A stretch of DNA of 18,283 nucleotides from an uncultured Eubacteriales bacterium (GTDB lineage: Bacteria > Bacillota > Clostridia > Christensenellales > CAG-138), in the NCBI GenBank assembly GCA_900545265.1, contig UQYI01000032.1, forward strand, positions 1-18,283, written 5' to 3'. Below the pieces are notes generated by a model. The model saw only the letters and a program-made list of their open reading frames with translations. It was not told the origin of the DNA and made no database searches. Both the position numbers and the translations under genes were made by a program. This document shows positions 6,571-12,702 of this stretch, one piece after another (position 1 is the stretch's first letter; every line of letters begins with the position of its first letter).

Positions 6571-8178
6571 ATGAAGCAGCTGATACTCCCTGCTCTGCGG
6601 ATGGAACTGGAAGAAGGAGAGGCCGCTTTTCGGCGCAGTGCCGCCCGGCAGCTTTCCATCCGGGAGGAGGATATACGGAGATTAAGGATATTCCGTCAGT
6701 CTTTGGATGCACGAAAGAAGAATGATCTGTTTTTCAGTGTGCATTGTTTGCTGACGCTGGAGGATAGGGCGGCTGCCCGGTTGCTAAAGAACCCCAAGCT
6801 TCATGCCCAGCCCGTACGGCAGGAAGAAGAGACGCCCCTGATCCACGGCGGCAGGCCCAGAAGGGGGAGGATCGTGGTGGCGGGCTTTGGCCCGGCAGGA
6901 ATATTTGCGGCCTGGCTTCTGGCGAAGGAGGGGTATGCGCCCCTGGTGGTAGAGCGGGGAAAGGAGATACCCAGACGTACTGCCGATGTGGAACAATACT
7001 GGTGCAGCGGCATACCGGATCCGGAGAGCAACCCCCTCTTTGGAGAAGGCGGCGCAGGGACATTTTCCGATGGAAAGCTTACCTCCCGTTCCAAAGACAG
7101 CCGGGGGGATAAGGTACTGCATCTTCTGCGGCAGGCGGGGGCGCCGGAGGAGATAGAGTATCTGGCTAAGCCGCATGTGGGTACGGACCGGCTGCGTGAA
7201 GTGGTGCAGAATCTTCGCCGGGAGATCCTGGAGATGGGGGGAGAAGTTCGCTTTGAGACCTGCCTGACAGCCATACACATGGGGGTGGAAGGAATCGCTC
7301 AAGTGTGTCTGCGGTATCGGGACAGGGAGGAAACGATCCCCTGCGATGCGCTGGTGCTGGCAATTGGCCAGGGAGCCAGGGATACCTATACCTATCTGTA
7401 TGAACAGGGGTTTGCCATGGCTCCTAAACCTTTTGCCATTGGGGTACGGGCGGAACACCCCCAGAGTCTCATTAATGTCAGCCAATACGGAAGCTTTGCG
7501 GGGCACCCCCGGCTGGGAGCGGCGGAATACAGGCTAACGGCTCAAAGCGGGGGTAGAGGGGTATATACCTTCTGCATGTGCCCGGGTGGATACGTGGTGG
7601 GCGCTTCCGCAAAGCCGGGAGAAATGGTGGTCAATGGTATGAGTCACTTTGCACGGGATGGGAAGAATGCCAATTCCGCCGTGGTGGTGCAGGTGGGGCC
7701 GGAAGATTTCGGTACGGATGCCTTGGCTGGCATGCGCTTTCAACAGCAGCTGGAAGAAGCCGCCTGGACTTTGGGAGGCGGCCAGGGGCTGGCTCCTGCC
7801 TGCCGACTGGGAGATTTCCTTCGGGGGCAGGAAACCAAAGTCTTTCGGGAGGTGGAGCCCACCTTTCGGCCGGGGGTTGTGGGGGCAGATCTTGGTAAAT
7901 GCCTGCCTGAGTTTGCTTCTGCCGCTTTGCGGGAGGGGCTGAGCGCATTTGGCAGACAGATCAAGGGGTATGATGGAGAGGATGCGGTGCTCACCGCCAT
8001 AGAATCCCGCACCAGCGCGCCTTTGCGGATATTGCGGAATGAGAAAGGGCAATCCCTGACGCATCCGGGAGTGTACCCTGTGGGAGAAGGGGCCGGATAT
8101 GCCGGAGGTATCGTTTCGGCAGCTATAGACGGTCTTCGGGCGGCAGAGGAGATCATCACACTGTGGCAGCAGGCATGA
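6571..8178 (+). CDS. NAD(P)/FAD-dependent oxidoreductase, COG2509 type
   Basis: 535 residues. An N-terminal domain of about 95 residues, probably ferredoxin-like (ends before the Arg-rich linker GGRPRRGR), precedes an FAD-binding Rossmann motif VVAGFGPAGIFAAWLLAKEGY (G105-x-G107-x-x-G110) with the ribose-binding acidic residue in VVERG (E128). Then come FGEGGAGTFSDGKLTSR (158-173), characteristic of this flavoprotein group, and a C-terminal FAD motif VYPVGEGAGYAGGIVSAAIDG. This fits the uncharacterised FAD-dependent dehydrogenase family COG2509; its reaction is not known. The ATG has GGAAAGGAAG upstream. To my knowledge relatives often lie next to cdaR in Clostridia, but the terminator between the two genes suggests at least partly separate expression here. 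Confidence 0.88.
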   Translation: MKQLILPALRMELEEGEAAFRRSAARQLSIREEDIRRLRIFRQSLDARKKNDLFFSVHCLLTLEDRAAARLLKNPKLHAQPVRQEEETPLIHGGRPRRGRIVVAGFGPAGIFAAWLLAKEGYAPLVVERGKEIPRRTADVEQYWCSGIPDPESNPLFGEGGAGTFSDGKLTSRSKDSRGDKVLHLLRQAGAPEEIEYLAKPHVGTDRLREVVQNLRREILEMGGEVRFETCLTAIHMGVEGIAQVCLRYRDREETIPCDALVLAIGQGARDTYTYLYEQGFAMAPKPFAIGVRAEHPQSLINVSQYGSFAGHPRLGAAEYRLTAQSGGRGVYTFCMCPGGYVVGASAKPGEMVVNGMSHFARDGKNANSAVVVQVGPEDFGTDALAGMRFQQQLEEAAWTLGGGQGLAPACRLGDFLRGQETKVFREVEPTFRPGVVGADLGKCLPEFASAALREGLSAFGRQIKGYDGEDAVLTAIESRTSAPLRILRNEKGQSLTHPGVYPVGEGAGYAGGIVSAAIDGLRAAEEIITLWQQA

Positions 8179-8202
8179 AAACAGCGGGCATTCTCGGGTT
8201 TT

Positions 8203-8241
8203 AAACGTCGGTTGGGGAAAAGCTTCCCGAACCGGCGTTTT
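8203..8241 (+). terminator. Rho-independent terminator after the FAD dehydrogenase
   Basis: Long hairpin: AAACGTCGGTT pairs with AACCGGCGTTT (one G-U), continued after one mismatch by GGGAA/TTCCC around a small AAGC loop, and ends in TTTT. It starts about 25 bp after the stop codon. Confidence 0.8.
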
Positions 8242-8362
8242 GTGCTGTATGAAGGGGAAAAGATGTCCTGTGTGACGGATTTCCTTCTTTTTCCTGAAAA
8301 ATGCGTCCAATTTGCATACAAAGGGTCAACAAATCTTCACAACTCTTTTCTTTTTTCTCGGG

Positions 8363-8374
8363 ATCTGCTATAAA
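8363..8374 (+). promoter_or_regulatory. Extended -10 promoter of the SpoIID-dockerin gene, apparently leaderless
   Basis: TGC-TATAAA with the hexamer at 8369-8374. No good -35 was found 16-18 nt upstream (a T/C-rich tract is there instead). The +1 expected 7 nt after the hexamer is 8381, exactly the A of the ATG. Confidence 0.65.
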
Positions 8375-8380
8375 GTAAGC

Positions 8381-10462
8381 ATGAAACGCCATGTATCCAT
8401 CTGCATACTTTGTGCATTGCTGCTGTGCCTGCTGCCTGCCCCCGCCCCTGTCAGGGGAGAGGGAGAACAGGTGCGGGTGTTGCTGAGCACCCAGAACAAA
8501 ACGGAACTGTCTCTGGAACTGAAAGGGATCTATCGCTGTGAAGACACTCTTTTAGAGGAGGGCGGTCTGGATGTAAGCCTGAAGAACGGAAAGATCACAT
8601 TGACCCACAGCGCTCTGGGCACCGTATACGAGGGGAAGGGCCCCGCATCCCTCCAGCAGGCCGGGGCGGAAAAGGGCTATGTTCTTTTGGCCACTGCCAA
8701 AGGTAAGGTGCGTAAATATACCGGAGAAATAGCCTTTTATGATCGGAACGGGGTGGTGGGCACGGTAAATACCGTATCCATGGAGGACTATATCTGCGGG
8801 GTGGCCGTTCCGGAAGTGGGCAGAGATGCGCCCGAAGCCTTGCTAAAGGCCGCTTTGCTGACGGCCAAGGGCTTTGCACTGGCAGAACTTCAACCCAAAC
8901 AGGCTTACGATGTAGGGGATACCACCTTAGATCAGCTGTATTACGGCTATTTTCCCGATGCGGTTAAGGTCATGGAGGCCGCGGCGCAGGTCAGCGGGAT
9001 GACTCTCCTGTATAAGGGGAAGCCCGTTAAGACCCATTACAGTGCAGCTAACGGAGGGGGCGTGCTTACGCCGAAAAATCGCTGGGGCGGCACGGCTGCT
9101 TATGAAGGAGCTTATTTGTGCCGTTTTGATCCTTTCGATCTGGCTGCGGGGAAAAAGAATCAGACTTTGCTGGTAGAAGGGGCATCCCCTGCGGCATGGC
9201 CGGAAGCATTGTATACCCTGCTGCTTAAAAAGAGCGGGAGTAAAGAGGTATATGCCATCCGCACATTGGAGGGTTATAACGAATTAGGCAACGAAGTTCG
9301 TTATCCCGTCGCTTATGCACCTCAGGCAGGCTTTTCAGCCGTTCTTGCCACCGATGGAGGGGATAAGACAATAAAGGTGACCTTTGAAGAACTTCGGGAA
9401 AAGAACATTCTCATCGGTTCCGGACAGGTGACTTTTGCTGCGGAAGCGGGGCAGGGCAGCTGGTTCCTGTGCGTCGGAGAAAGCTCCGGTCCCCGGGTAG
9501 GCATGAGTCATCGGGGTGCTGCACTTATGGCGGCACTGGGGTATGGCTTTGTGGATATTTTGAGTTTCTATTATCCCGGAGCTTCCCTGACGGACGAAAA
9601 AGGGAATGTGCTGGCACCGGAAGGAGATCTTTCTGCGGAAGGTATTTTGACTCTGCTGGGAGAAAAAGGATATTTATCCATAGCGGGTACCTTGCCTATG
9701 CCTACGGCTTCGCCGATTCCCCCAGAAACGCCTCTGCCTACCGTAACGGCTGCGCCAGTCATAACACCGGAACCTGCGGAAACCTCTGTTCCGAAAGAAA
9801 CGCCAAGTCCGGAGGGGACGCCCCTGCCTGCAGAAACTTCGGCACCCACTCCTACGGTGGTTCCTGCATCTGCGACCCCTGCGTCTACGGCTACAACTTT
9901 ACCGGTTACAGGAGCGCCTACGGATATGCCTGTGCCTACCCCTGCAACCCATGCACCTACGACCTTACCAGCTACACCGGAAGCCGTGACTACCCCTGCT
10001 TTTACAGCTACTCCGGTACCGGCGACTACTCCTGTGCCTGTTACTCCTGCTCCCGTAGATGCTACCGCAGTTCCTCCTACCTGCACGCCCAGACCTGCTC
10101 AAACAGCCGGGCCGGGAGGTGTCCTGCGGGCTACCGCCAAACCGGCGGGCACCCGGCGGCCAACCATGCGTCCTGCGGATACCCCTGCAGGCACCAATTA
10201 CAGGGAGACGGAGGAACTGCCTACCCGGCAGCCGACCACTGCACCTACGCTTCGGCCTACGGATCCCCCCAGAATCTGGGGAGATGCGGACGGGGATGGA
10301 AAACTGACCAGGGCGGATGCTCAAACCATTCTGCTGTATGTGGTGGGGCTGGAGACGCTTACGGAAACGGGGTGTCTGGCGGCGGATGTGAATGGAGATG
10401 GAGTCGCTACAGCCGCAGATGCCGCGCTGATTCTCTATCGCCTTCGTCAAATGCAGGGGTAA
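8381..10462 (+). CDS. Secreted SpoIID/LytB-domain protein with Pro/Thr linker and type I dockerin
   Basis: 693 residues. Signal peptide (1-26: MKRH, then hydrophobic ILCALLLCLLPA). SpoIID/LytB domain about 112-400: VNTVSMEDYICGVAVPEVG with the likely catalytic Glu E145, LLKAALLTAKGFAL, YDVGDTTLDQ, HYSAANGGG, and VGMSHRGAALMAALGY ... YYPGA. The family cleaves peptidoglycan glycan strands, usually denuded ones. The usual GHGVGMSQ reads GPRVGMSH here, so activity is not assured. A Pro/Thr/Ala-rich linker spans about 439-630. Residues 632-690 are a dockerin: two Ca-binding loops DADGDGKLTRAD and DVNGDGVATAAD, each followed by a helix. An in-frame ATG at 8312 exists, but the start at 8381 opens the signal peptide and sits at the predicted transcription start. 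No Shine-Dalgarno. Confidence 0.9.
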   Translation: MKRHVSICILCALLLCLLPAPAPVRGEGEQVRVLLSTQNKTELSLELKGIYRCEDTLLEEGGLDVSLKNGKITLTHSALGTVYEGKGPASLQQAGAEKGYVLLATAKGKVRKYTGEIAFYDRNGVVGTVNTVSMEDYICGVAVPEVGRDAPEALLKAALLTAKGFALAELQPKQAYDVGDTTLDQLYYGYFPDAVKVMEAAAQVSGMTLLYKGKPVKTHYSAANGGGVLTPKNRWGGTAAYEGAYLCRFDPFDLAAGKKNQTLLVEGASPAAWPEALYTLLLKKSGSKEVYAIRTLEGYNELGNEVRYPVAYAPQAGFSAVLATDGGDKTIKVTFEELREKNILIGSGQVTFAAEAGQGSWFLCVGESSGPRVGMSHRGAALMAALGYGFVDILSFYYPGASLTDEKGNVLAPEGDLSAEGILTLLGEKGYLSIAGTLPMPTASPIPPETPLPTVTAAPVITPEPAETSVPKETPSPEGTPLPAETSAPTPTVVPASATPASTATTLPVTGAPTDMPVPTPATHAPTTLPATPEAVTTPAFTATPVPATTPVPVTPAPVDATAVPPTCTPRPAQTAGPGGVLRATAKPAGTRRPTMRPADTPAGTNYRETEELPTRQPTTAPTLRPTDPPRIWGDADGDGKLTRADAQTILLYVVGLETLTETGCLAADVNGDGVATAADAALILYRLRQMQG
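9695..10270 (+). repeat. Low-complexity Pro/Thr-coding tract
   Basis: About 575 bp of recurring CCT-ACG/ACC-CCT/GCA-like codon blocks encode the flexible linker between the SpoIID-like and dockerin domains. The skewed composition keeps other frames and the opposite strand open too, but those readings are not credible genes. The number of TP-like units may vary between strains. Confidence 0.75.
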
Positions 10463-10477
10463 AAGAAATAACGGTAT

Positions 10478-10507
10478 GCGCCTTCGGAGCTTTTTGAAGG
10501 CGCTTTT
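10478..10507 (+). terminator. Rho-independent terminator of the SpoIID-dockerin gene
   Basis: Perfect 8-bp stem GCGCCTTC / GAAGGCGC with a 10-nt loop, followed by TTTT, 15 bp after the stop codon. Confidence 0.8.
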
Positions 10508-10845
10508 CTGTGCTGTTTGTTCAATGTGTGAAAGGCTTATATCTGCGGGAGGCTGATTTGGGTTGGTGGCATAAGCAGCCTCTGCAACAGGCAATCAAGC
10601 AGTTAAACTGCATGTAAAAATGGGGTGTGTCCGGCATAATCAGGCAACATAAACAGTTTTAGACCACTTACATTTAGGTATTGCAATTGTATCGGTACGA
10701 TTTTGAAAAACAGTCAATGAAAAAAAGATATAAAAGAAGGTTGCTGTTTTTTTAAATAAAAATGGAACAACGCACATTGAAAGATTTTGAAAAATAGCCT
10801 AAAGAGGACGGTTATGCTGTTCTGTGCACCGGAAAAGCATCGAGC

Positions 10846-10875
10846 GTGAATCGTGAATGACGAATGATCGTGAAA
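10846..10875 (+). repeat. Degenerate 7-bp tandem repeat
   Basis: Successive units GTGAATC, GTGAATG, ACGAATG, then ATCGTGAA. Short GTGAATG-like tandem arrays are seen in intergenic junk of many Bacillota and suggest replication slippage or an old integration scar. Confidence 0.4.
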
Positions 10876-11058
10876 TTTGGAAGATGCTGCAGAATCCTTT
10901 TGCTGCCGGTGTGAAGAAGAAGGGAATTGAGATTGAAGCTTGCTTCGGGTGGGCATAAAAACATTGTCTTTGAAAACATTGCAAACGACATTGGGACACC
11001 ACCGGCATTTTGGAGCGAATCTGTACAGCCCGGCTTTTTGCGACTCACAACGGGGTGA
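10857..11058 (+). pseudogene. Possible small gene relic with a +1 frameshift
   Basis: ATG at 10857 opens a 34-codon frame (MTNDREIWKMLQNPFAAGVK...) that stops at 10956-10958. The +1 frame continues across this stop as GGHKNIVFENIANDIG, then TPPAFWSESVQPGFLRLTTG, to a TGA at 11056-11058. Joined, the two halves read like one protein of about 66 residues with a frameshift near 10945-10955. I recognise no family. There is no Shine-Dalgarno before the ATG, and a non-coding origin is quite possible. Confidence 0.25.
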
Positions 11059-11079
11059 TGCATGCCACCTTGATAAGAG

Positions 11080-11109
11080 AAAAAACCTCTCCGGAGAATT
11101 CCGGAGAGG
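11080..11109 (-). terminator. Rho-independent terminator of metK
   Basis: On the minus strand a perfect 10-bp stem CCTCTCCGGA / TCCGGAGAGG with a 4-nt loop is followed by TTTTTT, 17 bp after the stop codon. Confidence 0.92.
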
Positions 11110-11126
11110 CTGCGAAAACTTTGTCT

Positions 11127-12260
11127 TTACAGGGCCAGATCCAGTTTTTCCCAAGGCATATCGGCGGCGTTTTCGCCGAAGTGGCCATAGGAGGAAAGGT
11201 GCTCGTAAATGGGCCGCCGAAGATCAAACCTGTTAATGATAGCCATAGGGCGCAAATCTACTGTAGCAAGGATCCTGTCCTTCAATGCGCCAACATCATC
11301 GATATGAGCCGTGCCGAATTCTTCGATGCGCAAACTGGTGGGTTCCGCTACGCCAATGGCATAGCTCAACTGCACTTCGCAGCGATCCATATATCCTGCA
11401 GCCACAATATTCTTGGCCAGATACCGAGCCATATAAGCACCTGTGCGGTCTACCTTGGTGGGGTCTTTGCCGGAGAAAGCGCCGCCGCCGTGCCGTGCGT
11501 AGCCGCCATAGGTATCTACAATGATCTTCCGTCCGGTAAGACCGGTGTCTCCGGCGGGGCCGCCTACCACAAAACGACCGGTCGGATTGATATAATAACG
11601 AGTCCAATCGCCGATCATATCCTGGGGCAGCACGGGCATGAGCACCTGCTCATACAAAGCCCGGCGAAGTTCTTCCGTAGAGATAGAATCTTCATGCTGG
11701 GAGGAGAGCACCACTGCGGTGATGCGGGCGGGCTTGCCGTCTTTATATTCCACTGTGACTTGGCTCTTGCCATCGGGAAGCAGGAAGGGCAGCAGGCCGC
11801 TTCTGCGGACGGTCTCCAGGCGGCGGGTGAGTTTATGGCTCAGCTCAATGGGCAGCGGCATGTAGTGATCCGTTTCGCGGCAGGCATAGCCGAACATCAT
11901 ACCCTGATCTCCGGCGCCGCTTTCCAGCGGATCCTTGTTGTCTACACCCATGGCGATATCCGGACTCTGGTGGTGCACGGATACGTCAATACGGCAGCTG
12001 TCGGCATCAAAACCGTGACCGGGTTCGGTATATCCGATATCCCGGATGACCCGGCGAGCGATATCCTCATAATTCACATGGGTCTTGGAGGTGATCTCTC
12101 CCATGATGTGGAGCTGATCCACGGTGGCGAAAGTTTCGCAGGCTACCCGGGAAGCCGGGTCGCCGGTAAGAAGTGCATCCAGGATCGCGTCGGATACCCG
12201 GTCGCAGAGTTTATCGGGATGTCCCCCGGTAACGGACTCGGAGGTGAAAAGCTGTGCCAT
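11127..12260 (-). CDS. metK: S-adenosylmethionine synthase
   Basis: Makes S-adenosylmethionine from methionine and ATP in the cytoplasm. 377 residues, slightly short of the usual 385-400. Hallmarks: FTSESVTGGHPDKLCDRVSD (residues 5-24) with H14 and D16 of the active site; GAGDQGMMFGY (115-125), the ATP-binding hexapeptide region; and the P-loop-like GGGAFSGKDPTKVDR (258-272). It ends in HFGENAADMPWEKLD, typical of MetK. AAGGA lies 7 nt before the ATG. The gene is monocistronic with its own promoter and terminator. The leader is only about 45 nt, too short for a SAM riboswitch, although a 6-bp hairpin sits just upstream of the ribosome binding site. Confidence 0.97.
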   Translation of the reverse strand: MAQLFTSESVTGGHPDKLCDRVSDAILDALLTGDPASRVACETFATVDQLHIMGEITSKTHVNYEDIARRVIRDIGYTEPGHGFDADSCRIDVSVHHQSPDIAMGVDNKDPLESGAGDQGMMFGYACRETDHYMPLPIELSHKLTRRLETVRRSGLLPFLLPDGKSQVTVEYKDGKPARITAVVLSSQHEDSISTEELRRALYEQVLMPVLPQDMIGDWTRYYINPTGRFVVGGPAGDTGLTGRKIIVDTYGGYARHGGGAFSGKDPTKVDRTGAYMARYLAKNIVAAGYMDRCEVQLSYAIGVAEPTSLRIEEFGTAHIDDVGALKDRILATVDLRPMAIINRFDLRRPIYEHLSSYGHFGENAADMPWEKLDLAL

Positions 12261-12279
12261 AAAAGATTCCTTTCTTTAT

Positions 12280-12297
12280 AAGGCCTGACCCGGCCTT
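12280..12297 (-). promoter_or_regulatory. Small hairpin in the metK leader
   Basis: AAGGCC, 6-nt loop, GGCCTT, ending about 8 nt before the AAGGA of metK. It could affect ribosome access; it has no features of a known SAM riboswitch. Confidence 0.4.
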
Positions 12298-12311
12298 CGT
12301 CATGCCGTTTC

Positions 12312-12340
12312 ATGCTACCACCGGGCGAAGCCTTTGTCAA
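12312..12340 (-). promoter_or_regulatory. Promoter of metK
   Basis: On the minus strand: -35 TTGACA (12335-12340), 17-nt spacer, extended -10 TGG-TAGCAT (12312-12317). Predicted start near 12305, about 45 nt before the ATG. Confidence 0.75.
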
Positions 12341-12621
12341 CTTAAAAAACGTGTAAAACCCCATATATTGGGAAAAGATGTATTACTTTGCATAAAAGCT
12401 TCTTTCGACAGCTTTTATAAGGACATATTCGGTGAAAATGGACCATGCAATCGGATGAACGGTCTATCTGCGGGTGGGCGCAGCGCGTGTATATGCTGCT
12501 TTCATATGCAGACAGGTTCATATTAAAAGCGGTCATATCTGTATACAAGGCGGCCCGGCAGATAGAAATAGAAACAATGTGAACTTGCTGAGGCGGCGAA
12601 GAAAAATGAGGCCTGCTGCCA
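12341..12621. other. Divergent intergenic region between metK and the ClpE-like gene
   Basis: No gene seen. It contains a perfect 9-bp inverted repeat, ATAAAAGCT (12392-12400) and AGCTTTTAT (12410-12418) with a 9-nt loop, and a smaller CTGCG/CGCAG stem near 12469-12484. Neither is followed by a U run. I found no CtsR-type heptamer repeat or CIRCE element. Confidence 0.5.
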
Positions 12622-12650
12622 TTGACATATGGGGAGCGGATCAGTATGCT
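12622..12650 (+). promoter_or_regulatory. Promoter of the ClpE-like gene
   Basis: -35 TTGACA (12622-12627), 17-nt spacer, -10 TATGCT (12645-12650, 4 of 6 consensus). Predicted start near 12657, giving a 46-nt leader. Confidence 0.7.
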
Positions 12651-12665
12651 AATACCAAGTGATTA

Positions 12666-12686
12666 CATGGGGAATTGTACCCCATG
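12666..12686 (+). promoter_or_regulatory. Inverted repeat in the ClpE-like gene leader
   Basis: CATGGGG (12666-12672), 7 nt, CCCCATG (12680-12686): a perfect 7-bp dyad about 10 nt after the predicted start and 3 nt before the GGGAGG ribosome binding site. It could be a DNA operator or an RNA hairpin that affects initiation. Confidence 0.5.
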
Positions 12687-12702
12687 GATGGGAGGTATGG
12701 AT

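Larger units (their letters stand above)
10508..11079. other. AT-richer gene-poor gap between two converging terminators
   Basis: No intact gene is convincing. The left part (10508-10800) holds small hairpins, such as AGGCTG ... CAGCCT around 10549-10580, and A/T-rich tracts near 10720-10765. The right part holds a degenerate GTGAATG-type repeat and a possible frameshifted gene relic, listed separately. Open frames on the minus strand here have no ribosome binding site or recognisable domain. Confidence 0.6.

Noticed and set aside
9695..10270. CRISPR-like or minisatellite array
   Set aside because: There are no fixed-length repeats with unique spacers; the periodicity comes from Thr/Pro codons in frame.
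9469..10497. Alternative frames through the Pro/Thr linker, on both strands
   Set aside because: Cys/Tyr- or Gly/Val-rich translations arise from the repetitive ACN-CCN codons of the real linker.
10714..11154. Minus-strand open frame of 146 codons in the gap before metK
   Set aside because: It runs through the metK terminator and into metK's 3' end, and has no ribosome binding site and no domain.
11010..12281. Plus-strand open frame of 423 codons opposite metK
   Set aside because: metK is unambiguous on the minus strand, with promoter, ribosome binding site and terminator. The antisense translation matches no family.
12261..12702. CtsR box or SAM riboswitch between metK and the ClpE-like gene
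   Set aside because: No tandem GGTCAAA-type heptamers were seen, and no multi-helix leader of riboswitch size lies between the metK promoter and its ATG.
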